Source: Ascaphus truei
Lineage: Eukaryota > Chordata > Amphibia > Anura > Ascaphidae
Length of the DNA: 64,000 nucleotides
Direction of reading: 5' to 3'
NCBI GenBank assembly: GCA_036426205.1
Contig: CM071568.1
Coordinates: 218,367,381 to 218,431,380 of the forward strand
The position numbers and the translations under genes are program-made. Positions within the stretch are counted from its first letter, which is position 1, and the number at the start of each line of letters is the position of its first letter. The notes under the pieces were generated by a model. That model ran no database searches. It was not told where the DNA came from and saw only the letters and a list, made by a program, of their open reading frames with translations. Below, piece by piece: positions 22,946 through 36,118 of this stretch.

Positions 22946-24875
22946 GTATCTCAGGTAATGAAAATACTGAGTACAGTATGGGGATTTCTTTTGACATTCC
23001 TATTTTACCATCTCCAATATCATAGTTTTGTATTACATTAGCATGTTTACAATATACATCTTTTGCATATTTTATATGTATGTATACATTTTACATATAG
23101 GTATATTTTTCTAGTTTCATTGTTACGGTGTTTTATGTTACACATGTGGGAGACATCCTCAGTGCAGTCTAACTAATATGTTTTTATTATTGAAATGCTT
23201 CATCGCTTTCAGCAATCAGCAATTCCAATCCTGACATATCACTGGCTGTACAATGTGGCGCTTTTCACTATGACAATTGAGCATACAGCATTTTTATTTC
23301 TGTAGGTGCACTTTGACATACTGCCTTCGTCTTCTGTGCTGGTTTTGGAGCACAGCTTTATATAAACCTTAAACTATTTTTTGTCATTAAAAATTATAGT
23401 GTTTAGAAATAGGAATAAATTGCAAGTGTAAAATCTGCATTAAAAAAATATTACGCATAATAATATTACTTGACGATTGTTTTACAAATACAGTAAATCG
23501 TATTAGAGTATGTTAAATATTTTTTTGCAGGAGCAGTGGAATTCTTGAATCATATTAGATTCATAGTGGAGGTCCCATATTCTCTTTACTCAAAAAAAGT
23601 ACTTTTCACTAACCCTTTATATGAAATAAAGTGAACTGGGGAGATATTGTTTGTATTCTTGAGAGGTAGAGAGACATACAGTACTACTCTGCATTTTCCT
23701 GCTTTCAGATTATCTATTTATAAGTCATAGCAGGTTAAGGGTTCTCTTTTCAATAGCTTTTGTGATGCGAATAGAGATGGGACTCTATGACTTGAAGAGC
23801 TTACAGCATAAGTAATGCAAATTGTATGTAAACAGAACATGTTTCAAAGTTGGAATATTAACGTTTGCAAAATTGACCAATATAAGCCATTGTGCTCACA
23901 GAAATTGGGAAAATTGCAACATTTGCAAATAAATCACCACGTGGTGCTACCTTGTTCAGTACAACTTACCCACAAAGTTGCTGATAATTTTAGTTCCCTC
24001 AAAATTCAGTAATTGTACAAAGTCTATTAGGCACAAGTGGATCATTTGTAGAATGACAGTTTTTGCACAGTTTGCACAAATGTAAATTTTGGGGGGAAAG
24101 CATACTGTTGTGCAAGAACCAACTGTGATTTTTCACATTTCTTGAACAATGTATAAGGATTTTTTGGGGGGGAAGAGGGGTGGAACACCAACCTACTCTA
24201 CCAGTAGCAGTAGGGAAAGTAGTGATCCTGCGCATGTGTATCACTAAAGAAGAAAATCCTATAAATGAAACAATTTAATTCTTGTTTATCATGTATGTTT
24301 TTTGTAGCTTAAAAGTACATTGCTCTGAAATGGTAAACAAGATTTAAATGATTTCTATGGGCTGGGGGGTTTGGAAGAGGACAGAATGCCAAAGCTTTTA
24401 ATAGACTTTACACAAGATAGTATCTACCCTGCATGTCTCAAGTCACACTAATGAATCCTGACATGGAAATTAGAAACTCATTGTCTTCATTATAACTTCC
24501 ATTTTAGAGAAGAATACATACATAAGACACCATTCTTATCTCTCAAGGTAACAGTGTTGTAAATGTTTCTGACAGTACAAATCTGTAAGGTTCCTGTTTT
24601 CCCTAAGGAAGCAGATTTACCTCAGAACACTCTATAAATAATTAATACTTGGTTTAAACAATGCAATTTGAATATTCCCCTTATCCTTATAAACTGATCT
24701 AAGCTTTATCTTAGAGATTCCTATTACTGATTGCAATCTGAACTACTTTTACATTATTTATCTATAGTACCTTACAACTACTGCATTATCATATTGATTT
24801 GTTTTGGTAAATGATTTCACAACAGAGTGTCTATTTTTTTGGGACAGGTTTGTTATATTAGTATACAGATCTTAA
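22946..24875. other. AT-rich non-coding DNA
   Basis: Only chance open frames. 24590-24830 is evenly AT-rich with few repeats; nothing recognised. Confidence 0.5.
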
Positions 24876-25330
24876 AGGAGCAATCCAAGCCGGTGACTTT
24901 TTTTGCAAATGTAAAACAAAAATGTATGCTGGATTGAAGCAGGGGGTCTCCGGATCTGAACCCCATTCATTTCAGGTCTGGGAAATCCCTGCTTCCGGAG
25001 ATACTTGCCTCCAAAGTAGGTGCCGGTAGCTCTCCGGCTGAGCAAGCAGGGATTTAAAGTTTAAAGCTGACACATCCCTTGAGCCAATAGGAAACCATAC
25101 CAATGATGTAATGGCTTCCTCTTGACCTGCAGGACACAACATCTTTGAACAGCAGGCATTATGTGATCCGTGGCATCGAGGAGAGCGGCTACTGGCACTT
25201 AATTTGGCGGTTAGTATCACTGGAAGAAGAGGGTCCCCAGAGCTGAAATTAACTGGGTTCAGTTCTGGAGACCCCTGCTTCAGGAGAAAGAACTTACAAA
25301 AGCAAGAAATGAACTCCTGCATATGGCTTC
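24876..25330. mobile_element. Kolobok-like (TTAA) repeat, right end unclear
   Basis: It starts after TTAA (24872-24875) with AGGAGCAATCCAAGCC, the same terminal sequence as the element at 45952-46345. It contains the 'GCAGGGGGTCTCCGGA..CTGAACCC' core twice in opposite orientation (near 24938 and 25260-25295). The right terminal repeat is not clear. Open frames here are not genes. Confidence 0.6.
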
Positions 25331-25946
25331 CTATAGATATCTTTTAGACTGTTGGGTATTGGAATCATTAAAGGCGTTCTACACATCAAGAGATAGTCAT
25401 ATAGAACTGTAATAATTGCTCTCTCGCAGCTGAAAAAATAATAATGCCAGCCTGGCATAGTTGATAAATATGAGCATTAGATTTTCATATATTTCAACTA
25501 TCAGAAGTTAATCAAGCATAGCAGTGAACAGAATGTCATTAGCATGATCACTTACATATTGATTGATAATAATATAGTTGGGTCATTCCAGCAATAAAGA
25601 TAACATTACCACAGCATGATCACTCTGGAAAAGCCATTAGTGGCTGCTGTTAATGAATATGATAATAATTACCAGTATCGGAGGATAACAGTCGTTAAAA
25701 TGTTTTATTGAAGTGTGATGAATCCATGCCCTATTTAGATATGGTTTATACATAAGTAATTCAGACCACTGGAAATCTACTTAGTAAGCTCATCATCACT
25801 CCTAAATCTGATGATCTGAAAGAGGAGACTGCAGAAATTATTGCTTAATGTTCTTATTTAAACGTCCATACCAACAGTACTGATTGATCCCTGGATGGGA
25901 AAAAAATGTATCAAAAGAAAATATCCAATGTGTAACTCTTCATTTA
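25331..25946. other. AT-rich non-coding DNA, repeat-poor
   Basis: 25430-25690 has no repeat features and is dense in TAAT, TGATTGAT and similar homeodomain-type words. It could be a conserved regulatory element, but nothing in this window proves conservation. Confidence 0.3.
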
Positions 25947-26766
25947 GGCCCAAATTTACTAAGTAGTCTTCTGCCATAAGACAAGAGACAGGGGGTGCCC
26001 AATGCTACATCCAATTGACAAAACATATATAATGAAAAGTATAAAGTAAAATACTTCATACTTCACTTTGGCCAAAAGCGTCATAAGCCTCCAGACCAAC
26101 GTCAAGGTATAACCAAAATAATGCAGGTCCTACACTAAACTACATTGTGAACCCTTCCTTTTTCCTCTGTAAGATGGGAAGAACCATTATAGGTATTGTT
26201 CCTGCAGCAAGTGAAATGGCCTCCCAAGTTAAAAAGGTGAAGAAGGAGGAGTGAGCTAGCAGTCAGTCCTAGCAGTCAGACATAGATTAACACACATTCC
26301 CAGCAAGCTCAAACTCCCACACCCACCACATGATGAATATATATTTATGTCAACCAGAGAGCTACTGAGCGTGGCAATGGTATACAACAAGAGACAGGGG
26401 TGCCCAATGCTACATCCAATTGACAAAACATATATAATGAAAAGTATAAAGTAAAATACTTCAATAATAATAATAATATTAAATACTTGGTTATTTAGTT
26501 AACCCTTTGGCCAAAGGCCTCATAAGCCTGCATACCAACGTCAAGGTATAACCAAAATAATGCAGGTCCTACACTACATTGTGAACCCTTCCTTTTACCT
26601 CTATAAGAGGGGAAGAACCCTTATAGGTCTTGTTCTTCAGCAAGTGAAATGACCTCCCAAGTTAAAAAGGTGAAGACAGCTGGTGCTGGATGACAATGCA
26701 TGGCTTATTAACTAAAATGAGCCAGAGGGTGTCTGGTGGCAGAAAAGTGCTTTATAAATATGGTCC
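25947..26766. mobile_element. Harbinger-type MITE with TTA target duplication and internal duplication
   Basis: The terminal inverted repeats are 25947-25975 (starts GGCCCAAATTTACTAAGTAG) and 26738-26766, flanked by TTA on each side (25944-25946, 26767-26769), the target duplication of PIF/Harbinger elements. Inside, 25981-26245 and 26387-26676 are direct repeats of about 270 bp. Between them, 26359-26384 resembles part of the 14-15.7 kb fold-back unit ('gctactgagcgtggcaat'). Non-autonomous; no coding sequence. Confidence 0.8.
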
Positions 26767-27904
26767 TTAATACTTTAGGAACCACAAGTATAATTTATCA
26801 TCATTCTTTAAACCAATGCTAGATGAATATTTATTGTGCAGTAGGCAAAAAGTCATGCTACTAGCGTAAGCTACTAGCGTAAGACCAAAACTTATTAGTT
26901 CATTTCTATCATGAATTTGCTATTAAAAAAATAATAATAACAATGGTTATTATACTGTATGTGTAAGCCAAACAGGCAAATGTATGCATGTCTCATGCAT
27001 TGATTCATCTTGTGTTCCAATACAAAGACATTTACAGGTAAGTCACATACTCTACTTCATGTTAAGTAAAAACATAAAAACACACCTCCCCATATCCCTA
27101 AGCTAGCTCAGTGTTGCTATGAGTGCACTTTGAGCACAGCATCTCTTTTAATAAAAGAAATACCCTGAAAACACAAAAGTAAAAAATACTGTCGTTTGTA
27201 GGGAGATCACTGGTCAGCACATAAGCAATAGAACTAAAGTAGCATAAAATAAAAGCTTTGACATTTTGTTTATTTCCTTTTAATGCTGAAGGGCAAGCTA
27301 TTCTCTCTTTTGGCAAAAGTAGGGAATATTGAAGAATTGATGGGTAAAATACAGTTGCAGAAAACCTTACCATTTTTGTTGCCACTACAGCATGGGTCGC
27401 GGCCCGCAGGATTGATGCTGGGGGGTCCCATTCATAAGCATGGACTGCGCGCAGTGCAATCGCAGCAGACACTGTCCCCAGCACTGCTGATATTTGCTTT
27501 TTCGGTCACGGCGCTGGACAGTAAGTCTTGCTACATTTATAGTGTTACAACAATATCATCCTTCTCATTTTAATAACCCTATATCTTCCTTGGAAATAAG
27601 GTTTTGTCATTTGTTGTTGGTAGTGGGGCTTGGCCCCCAACCCCTAAACAGTGGGTATGCTGTTTTTAGATAGCGCCTTATGTAGGAGTTCGGTCTGTTT
27701 GTTTCCTTTATCCCTGTTTTGCTGATACCAAGCTGTTTATGTTTTGAAGGTTCCGGCTAATAAAAGCCTATTTTTTATTTTCCCTTTAAAATGCGTCCTG
27801 TTTTAAACATCGCTGCACACATCTCCTCCACACCTGCATTCATATTTTTTAAAAAGAGGAATCTAAAGAAAGAAACACTTTGTGCATGCTACTTTGCATA
27901 CAGT
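26767..27904. other. Non-coding DNA, one GC-rich patch
   Basis: 27380-27520 is GC-rich ('gcggcccgcagg') and may be transposon-derived. 'aataaaag' near 27760 could be a polyadenylation signal of an unrecognised element. The 128- and 96-codon frames on opposite strands overlap and show no domain. Confidence 0.35.
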
Positions 27905-28140
27905 AGTTAAATAGTTACATAGTAGATGAGGTTGAATAAAGACACATACAGTACGTCCATAAAGTGCAACCTATGCTAAATTTAGACGACAGATACTTTA
28001 TCCTATATTTGTACTTGCAGTATATTGATCCAGAGGAAGGCAAACAAAAACCCCAGTAAAATATTATCTTATGACATCTTATAAGGGGGAAAATAAATTT
28101 CTTCCTGACTCCAAATATTGGCAATCAGATTACCATCGAC
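27905..28140 (-). mobile_element. CR1-like LINE 3' tail
   Basis: The reverse complement matches the 3' tail of the CR1-like LINE at 22660-22945: 'gccttcctctgg', 'ccaaatattggcaatcagat' and the terminal 'gttacatag'-type words at its plus-strand left edge. Only a few hundred bases of untranslated tail are present, as in a severely 5'-truncated insertion. It abuts the PLE end that follows. Confidence 0.78.
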
Positions 28141-28149
28141 TACCACTGT

Positions 28150-29095
28150 GATCATGTGATTTCTTGGCTCCTGATCTGGGGTGCAAGGAACCAGGATGAC
28201 TTCAGGTTACCATGGTAACCAAGACGCCACGGGAACTCTATGTACCGATGCTGTATACTGTTCACGCACTGCAGGTGCCTGCGGACCAATTACAAACACT
28301 TCCTGGATTACAGCCAATCAACTGTCTTCTAGAGGTGTGGGCGTAATTGTGACGTCACACCTCGGAAGTATTTCAGAGCATTCCTATGGATTGCTCGTTG
28401 AGCACCCCACACGGAGAGAGTGTACAGGAGGAACGCCACCCGGCGGACTATAACAGACATCCTAGCTGCACTTTGGACTTTACTGGTCAGTGGAATAACT
28501 TTCTAAAAATTGATATCCAGACTATCAGCAGTTCCTGCTGCAATATATACTCTGTTTCTACGTAGTATAGTGGGCATCAGCCCAGGAGTTATAGGGATCT
28601 TTGCAGTTTATGCTTATACAGGCTCATATAGAGCTTTATATGTGTGCATTTTCTACTTGAGGTGCTGGACTGATTTTCTCTCACTGGGATTGCTTTTTTC
28701 ACTGGATTGCTTTGTTTTCACCTGGATTGGCTTTATTCAGTTTTTCACTTTCACTTAGGGAGTATATACAGGGTTAAAGAGAAGCACCATTGGACACCTA
28801 TTGCCCTTTGGGAACAGGCCTGAAGAAGGGGTCCTAACCCCAAAATGTTGCCCCCCCCCCCTTCCCCTGCATCACCTTTTGTTTGCATCCCCCTCCCCCA
28901 TCCTCCCTTCCTTCTCCATTGTGGTTTTCCTTTCCACCCTTCCCCTTTTTCCTGTTCTCTCTCATTTTCCCTGGTCTTTTTACGTATTTTCCTACATTGA
29001 CTCATACCTCTTGAGGGTATGTGTTCTATTCTTTATTAAATCAATTTGGCATATACCAATTTTCAAGTGTCGTCTATGAGTGCTGGGAACGTTGT
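28150..29095 (+). mobile_element. Penelope-like terminal sequence with hammerhead-like core
   Basis: It starts with a GC-richer block ('gaaccaggatgacttcagg', 'gtgacgtcacac') and reaches 28820-28847: CTGAAGA, a GGGG/CCCC stem with a 6-base loop, then AAAATG. Hammerhead consensus would be CTGANGA and GAAA, so the guanine after stem II is mutated. A C-rich run (28851-28862) and an AT-rich tail follow. The layout equals that of the other PLE ends in the window. Open frames of 80-100 codons here look like chance. Confidence 0.5.
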
Positions 29096-29099
29096 TTAG

Positions 29100-29720
29100 T
29101 ATCTAATGAAGGAGTTAAACCAGAGTACCTGGTTTATTGGAGGAAGAGTGGTGGGGTGTAGTGGGTAGCTACTCCATGGTGGGTGACTAAGCCCATGGGA
29201 AGGTTGCTGGAGGGGTTAACCTCTTCATTATCTTAGTGGTAGTAACTGCTATGGTAATGGAGGGGTTAATCCTTCCCACTACCCACCCAAGAGGCCTAAC
29301 ATCCCACCTCAGGGCAACTACCCCCTTCACCCACCCTCCCAAACAACCAATAAACATTAAAATACAACAACCAATACATTACATTTAAATAAAAACAAAA
29401 CAATTGCAAATAAACCCATTGATTGATTAAATACAACCAAAAAATAAAATACATTAAGATTTAAAAAAAACATTTATCAATAAGCCCATTGATTGTCACT
29501 GTGGCAAACCATGCCTACAATATGGGAAAGGATTGCCACAATGGCAATGAATAGGCAACCAACATTTTTTTAAACAACCACAAAATAAAATACATTACAA
29601 TTCACTAAAAACAAATATTTGCCAAAAAATGCATTGATTGTCAATGGGGCATAGATAAACATATTGCCAGTCAATGAGCATCCTGAAAAAAAATACACAA
29701 TTAAATAAAATACAATCAAT
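29100..29720. repeat. Degenerate tandem repeat, A-rich
   Basis: 'cattgattg' preceded by 'aataa(g/a)ccc' or 'aaaatg' recurs at about 29419, 29488 and 29632, with 'aaaataaaatacatta' at about 29442 and 29580. The left part (29150-29330) has inverted words around 'ggaggggttaa'. Looks like an old satellite-like or MITE array. No gene. Confidence 0.5.
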
Positions 29721-30938
29721 GTTATTCTGACATTTGCTGGGATGAATATTCATCCTCATCCAACAGCAGCACCAACATTTGCCCCATGACACAATGATCC
29801 TCAGCAACACAATGCGAAGAGATCCATGATCCTCACTTGCTTGAAGAGGAGGCCCTAGTAAGTAGTTCTTTCTTCTTTCCTTTCTTCTTATCTTCATCCT
29901 TTTCTTATTTTTTTCTCCAACAGGTCCAGGAGATGTTGATCCGTTGGCTTCTTGGGGTCAAATGAGATATGACAGACCTTATATAAGGCAAGTGAAGTCC
30001 TATTTGATTGACAAATGGTACATCCACCAATCTGATTGGTGGATGTACTATGTGATGGATTCCAATTTTTAATGATGGAATGTCATGTTAAAGGGAGGGA
30101 AAACAGCCAATCAAGCAGCATATGCTCAGAATGTTCCCGTAGTGATTTTGTGTCGACTGCATGACCAACCATTATGCCACATCTGTATTATATAGTTAAT
30201 AACAATAGTTATACAGTAGATAATAACAGTAAGCAAGTATGTCTGGTAATTAGTCAAAATAAGTGGAACTGGAATGAGAGGCAATCAATTGGCAGCTGGT
30301 AAGAATGCTTAGATAGGGGAAGGTGTTGAAGGGGGGATTAGCGGAGAAGGAGTCTTAGTAGTCCAGGCTGTTTTTGGTGGGGCAATGCACTTTTTTGGCA
30401 TGTAGTCAAGGTGCTGGCACTTTTGCTTGAGTTATGATGGGTCAGTGGTAGAATTAAACTTACTTCTTGTTTGAGGATGATGTTAGGCTCTTCAGACATT
30501 GGCCAGGCAGAACGCTCCATGGAGATAGTTGAGAAATGTAGTTGATAGTAGGGAGCAGGTCCCATGTAACAGATGATGGATGATCGATGTTTGAAATGGC
30601 TGGTATATTTTATGGTAATGAATCAAAATGTTCAAATGTTGTTATATATGGGGTTATCTTTAGCAAGACTGTTAGGTGATCCTGATGTTCCACAACAGCA
30701 GTAGACAGCCAGACAAGTGTAAGACAACTGTAAATATAAAAGGCAGTTGTTGATTTTACTATTTAGATGTTGGTGGAGTCTCGATGAGGTAGAAGGGACA
30801 CTTTAAAGTTAGCACTACACTGTTTGCATTATACATTTTTACTGTACAGTATATTTGTTGGTTCAGTTAGTTACAGATGCAACTGTCGGTTTTGGCCCAG
30901 ATTCTGAGGAATTCCATGAACATGTTGTGGAAAATGCT
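29721..30938. other. Non-coding DNA with one perfect small palindrome
   Basis: 30018-30048 is a 15-bp stem (gtacatccaccaatc) around one base. The rest is AT-rich with chance open frames only. Confidence 0.5.
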
Positions 30939-31110
30939 CAGCATAGTCCATAAACGCTGTAATGGCCCATCGGATTAAAACAGTGGAGGTCTCTGCATTT
31001 CAATGGGACTCACGTTGTGTGAAACCTACCGGGCTACGAGTCCCATTCAAACACAGGGACTCACGCTGTATTAAAACGATGGGCCATTACAGGCTCTATG
31101 GACAATGCTG
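30939..31110. repeat. Fold-back MITE
   Basis: The outer arms (30939-30971 and 31078-31110) are near-complements around 'ctgtaatggcccatc'; the inner arms have 'caatgggactc' and 'gagtcccatt'. It shares 'cccatcggattaa' with the fold-back at 36119-36376, so both belong to one family. Confidence 0.8.
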
Positions 31111-32788
31111 CAGAGTGTTTGCAAGATGCTTGTGAATTTTCCGCACATGCTTGCTCAAAACCTGCAGTTGCATCTGTATTCTGTAATATACTGTAATGCA
31201 GGACATTTAGTCCTCTTGATGGTCATAGATGTCAGCAAAGCTCACGTTAGACCACCTCAGCTCATGAAGTGCCCATTCCGGTGTATGAATAAACTTCTAG
31301 ATATAATTAATCACCTAAAATAACGTGGCTAGCTAGCTTTCTCAGCTCAGCTGAATCCTGGTCTTGGATTGCTCATCAGTCCACACTCTGCGCACAATTC
31401 CAGTAGTTGTCACTCCAACAAAAACAACAAACTGTCATATAACTGTTCCACAGCTTCAACAGAGAAGGATCAGTTTCACTATTCCTCACAGCAGGAGACT
31501 ACAAATGGTTCACTGCACTACCAGTCTCAGCAGTTGTTGAGTATTGATATAAATGCAGGATGTCTCACAAAAAGATAATATAACATATAATATACCATAA
31601 ATATCAAACAAGTGTCATAAAGAGGAAATGCCGGTGGCTAGTCCTTCTTAAGGGTCCTAGATCTCAATAAATCTCATGTTACTTTGGCAGTTAGACGGAT
31701 TTAAATGTAAGATAGACAATAAAATATTATCAGATTTGTATTATATTAGTATTAAATTGTTTATGATGATCCACTGTAAATTAATCTGCTGTTTTTATAG
31801 CCTTTTGTAATCAAATTTGGTGGAAAACTATGTTATTTAGCACTTGCGTTGTGCAGCTCCAGTATCCTGTGAAACAGCAGTTTAAGAAATGGCTGCTTAA
31901 CTGGATAGCTGCAATAAGGTGAGATGTTAATTAATTACAGATGTAAGCTTTTCAATTTAAATAATGATGAAAGTGGCCAGTAGTTTCCAATGTTAAAAAT
32001 GCATGAATGTCACTATTCTGTCACTATTTTCAATTCAAGTTTTAAATCTAATGTACAAATCTGAAATAAATTTCAGGACTGAATTAGGGTACCTAATACC
32101 CACATTCGAGTATTAGCGTACCTGCATTAGAGTGCCTTATACTTTATTCCCTCATTATTATTGTTTATTTTATTGATTTGAAAATAAAAAAAAAATAAAA
32201 ACCGTAATATCAATATATAATAATAACGCCTAACAGAGGAACAAAGCCAATACCTAATACTGTAATATATCTTGGTTTTCCTAAGGATTTACACCTTATG
32301 AAAGAAAAAAATAATCTTATCTTTACCCAGCTTCCATCTTCTTTTCTATTTCATGTTTCATATTTCTGAACCTGCTCTCATACATTAGTGATAGAAAGCC
32401 TAAGACAGTTTCTATTTCTCAATGAAAAAAAAATTCTAATTTAATTCTACTTAATTTGAATGAGAATTGACACAATGATAAAATGGGAGCTTTGACTCAC
32501 TTTTAAATTCAACACATAAACCTAAAATCACTGACTTCAAGTTAAAAATGCAGAACAATTTAATGAATAACAAGGTGACTCCTAAAAATACAGTACACGT
32601 GTGTGTCATTTTCAGTCCATCTAGAGCAGCAAGATGAGCAAAAATGTGTAAGGTTTCCTGAAAGAGGTTTCAATTTTGTTAATAATCCTGATTCATAATT
32701 TTGTAGTGACACTACACATAGTAGGTAATACATTTCACTTAAGCTCGGTTGCAGCACCATCAGACACATTGGCAGATATAGCAGCCGG
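31111..32788. other. AT-rich non-coding DNA
   Basis: No gene, RNA or clear repeat boundary is recognised. Short chance open frames only. Confidence 0.5.
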
Positions 32789-33050
32789 CAGTGGTGTAGC
32801 TATAGCCCGGGTAAAGTCCAGAGGCCTGCGCTCTTGATGGGCCCGATCTCTAGGGTGACCATATTTGTCGCCGACTGCGCATGTGAGAATCTGCTGATCT
32901 GTTTGCAATCAGAGCTTGAAGGTCAGGCGTGAGCATGATCGACCATTTGTGCATGAGCGGTTGCCAATTGCCGATTGCGCATGTGCACGAGCAGCCGGCA
33001 AAATATTGCCCGGGGGCCCACACATATCCAGCTATGCCACTGGCAAACTG
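32789..33050. mobile_element. hAT-like MITE
   Basis: The left end CAGTGGTGTAGCTATAGCCC is mirrored at the right (...atccagctatgccactg), the type of end common in vertebrate hAT elements. Inside, a GC-rich core contains 'ccgattgcgcatgtgcacg' and 'ccgactgcgcatgtgaga'. A clear 8-bp target duplication is not seen. No transposase. Confidence 0.65.
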
Positions 33051-33433
33051 TATTGCTCCCACTGGCGCATTGCAATGGGACACACATACTGTATTGTGCC
33101 AAAAGCTGTCATTCTAAATGTAGTAGACTTGCGTGAAAAAGGGACGGGGCTAATGCACCTGCCTAGTACATCCGTATTCTAAAATCTGCCATACAGCCAA
33201 AACAGTGATATCACGCAGAAAGTGCTTGTGAGGTCAATAGGACTTTCATTGCGATAGCTCGAGATTGAAGGAGTCATAGCATAAATTCTAAAGAAAGAAG
33301 GGGGCAGTAAAGTTAAATGTATAATAATTGCAAATCTGCATTTCCACACAATTAAAACACATGGTAGGTGCATACAAATCTGAATTTGTTCATCATAAAT
33401 AGTCTTGGTACTTATTGAGTGCATATTCATATA

Positions 33434-34702
33434 CAGTTGTGTGAAAAAGAAAGTACACCCTCTGTGAATTTGATGGTTTTACATATCAGGACATAATAAC
33501 AATCAACTGTTCCTTAGCAGGTCTTAAAATGAGGTAAATACAACCTCAGATGAACAACAACACATGGAATATGACACTGTGTCATTATTTATTTAACAAA
33601 AATAAGGCCAAAATGGAGAAGCCATGTGTGAAAAACTAAGTAAACCTTATGATTCAATAGCTTGTAGAACCACCTTTAGCAGCAATAGCTTGAAGTAATC
33701 ATTTTCTGTCTGACTTTATCAGTCTCTCACATCGTTGTGGGGTAATTTTGGCCCACTCTTCTTTACAACGTTGCTTCGGTTCATTGAGGTTTGTGGGCAT
33801 TTGTTTATGCACAGCTCTCTTAAGGTCCAGCCACAGCATTTCAATCAGGTTTAGGTCTGGACTTTGACTGGGCCATTGCAACATCTTGATTTTTTTCTTT
33901 TTCAGCCATTCTGTTGTAGATTTGCTGGTGTGCTTGGGATCATTGTCCTGTTGCATGACCCAATTTCGGCCAAGCGTCAGCTGTTGGACAATGGCCTCAT
34001 AATTGACTCTAGAATACTTTGGTATACAGAGGAGTTCATGGTCGACTGAATGACCTGCAAGGTTCCCAGGTCCTGTGGCTGCAAAAACAAGCCCAAATCA
34101 TCACCCCTCCACCACCGTGCTTAACAGTTGGTATGAGGTCTTTGTGCTGATGGGACGTCAACTCCTGGGAAGATTGGCAACTGTCTTGAATGTTTTCCAC
34201 TTTTGAATAATCTTTCTCACTGTAGAATGATGGACTTTAAATTGTTTGGAAATGGCCTTATAACCCTTCCAAGATTGATGGGCAGCAACAATTGATTCCC
34301 TAAGATCATTGCTGATGTCTTTCCTCCTTGGCATTGTGTTAACACACACTTGAATGCTCCAGACCAGCAAACTGCTAAAACCGGCTTTTATAGAGGTGGT
34401 CCCACTTGCTGATGATCAATTAATCAGGGGCATTTGATTAGCAGCACCTGTCTGCTACTTAGCATCTTAATTCCTATGGAAGCAGTAAGGATGTACTTAG
34501 TTTTTCACACATGGCTTCTCCATTTTGGCTTTATTTTTGTTAAATAAATCATGACATGGTGTAATATGTCCTGTGTTGTTGTTCATCTTAGGTTGTATTT
34601 ACCTAATTTTAAGACCTGCTAAGGAACAGATGATTGTTATTATATCCTGATATGTAAAACCCTAGAATTCAAAGAGGGTGTACTTTCTTTTTCACACAAC
34701 TG
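33434..34702 (-). mobile_element. Internally deleted Tc1-like transposon
   Basis: 1269 bp between TA dinucleotides (33432-33433, 34703-34704), with ends CAGTTGTGTGAAAAAGAAAG and its complement, followed by long subterminal inverted repeats of about 200 bp. A complete member of the group would be near 1.6 kb, so about 350 bp are missing from the middle. The fragment at 4810-5137 is the same subfamily. Confidence 0.93.
33699..34370 (-). pseudogene. Tc1 transposase with internal deletion
   Basis: The N-terminal piece (34158 to about 34334) starts MPRRKDISNDLRESIV and holds the first helix-turn-helix ([20 protein letters not shown]). The C-terminal piece (33699-33956) has DNDPKHTSK with the second catalytic aspartate and SPDLNLIEMLW with the glutamate. 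Roughly 200 bases separate the pieces where about 570 are expected. The missing part covers the second DNA-binding subdomain and the first catalytic aspartate, so the enzyme cannot work. The ends are intact, so it could in principle be moved by an active relative's enzyme. Confidence 0.9.
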
Positions 34703-36118
34703 TAGATTTAGCCAGATTTACTGTTTTCGGTCCTGCACAAACCTAGTGTTAATCCCTGGAATTGAAATGCATATTGCAGCCTTGTGACCGCAAACTGCAA
34801 CAACTGTGCCATGTCCACAAAAATGTAGTTAGAAATTATTCACTGGCATTCTACTTCGCTGCAAATGTGGTGTTTATTCGCACTCACAAATATTCACGGC
34901 TTGGTTTGAAAAAGTGACATTTTCCTACCTTAGTTCAAATGTATGCAATGCCACTGGCTGTCACTATCTGCACATTTGATTTAACTGGAAATTTGATTTG
35001 CTCACTTTAATTCAACCTGACATTTGATTTGCCCAGACTCTGAAATATGGGTTTTAATAAGAGTGAGAGAGTGAGAGAGGAGTCCTGTTTTACTAGAGTC
35101 CCAAGTTCTATATATATCTGCTCAAACCCAGCTTCAAACATCATGTGGAGAGAAACATGCGCACAAAAAGGAGCACACCTGAAATACTTCCAAAGCACAG
35201 CAAAATTCCCAAACTCCAACACACAAGCACCCACACAAATAGACAACAAGTATCACAAGACAACTCAAGCAGATATTGCAACAACAAGCAAAAAAACTTA
35301 AACAAACTTTCAACTCTGTAATCTAGTGTTTTCCAACTCCCTCCCAACAGTAATGCCAGCGTGTCAGCAAATCATGGGTTTCTATAATTTTGTGATGTTG
35401 TTCTGAGAATTTAGGATCATTCTGTGTCTTTGAGCCATTTTAATGTTAATGCAATATTTATTGCAACATATACGGTTGCGCTTTTCTTCTAACAGTAGAA
35501 ACCTAAAATACTATTTTTGCGGTATTAATGCACATTTTTTCTTTTTAACAGAACGCAATATTAACTCAAATTTAAAGGGTTTGATGTATCCAGGCCTAAG
35601 TGTGCTGATGTAGGTGTAAGAGATGGATGAAGAGGCAGAGGCATGAAGAGGTGTCAAGGTGTTGAACTCATATCTTCACTAAAATGTTGCTCAGGAGGGG
35701 GAAATGTTCTTGCCATAATGTGTCTTTAAACCCAAAACCTTAATTTGTCCAGACAATTGTCCATTTGTCCAGACATTGGATATATTTTAATTCCCAAGTC
35801 TTCTCTCCTGTGTATTTTGAAAAAATAGAATTGATAATTAATATTGTTAAGTCCGATAATGAGTGTCCTGCTTGGGAAAAGTGTTATCCCACAGGAATTC
35901 TGATATGAAGAATCTGTGATAATTTATCCTGGTCTAAAGGGCTTGTTTAGTTTCTTTATCCAGCATAGTTTTATTGGTACATTTTCTACATCTTTAAAAT
36001 GCACCATGTTGCTGTATTTACAGACGAGTGATCCTTGTACTGTATATTGATCTAATTATCATAATGATGGTATCTGTACATACTGTATATACAGACGAGA
36101 CAACAAGTATTCTAAAGT
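34703..36118. other. AT-rich non-coding DNA
   Basis: No gene or clear repeat recognised. Overlapping frames on both strands at 35007-35347 have no domain. Confidence 0.5.
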
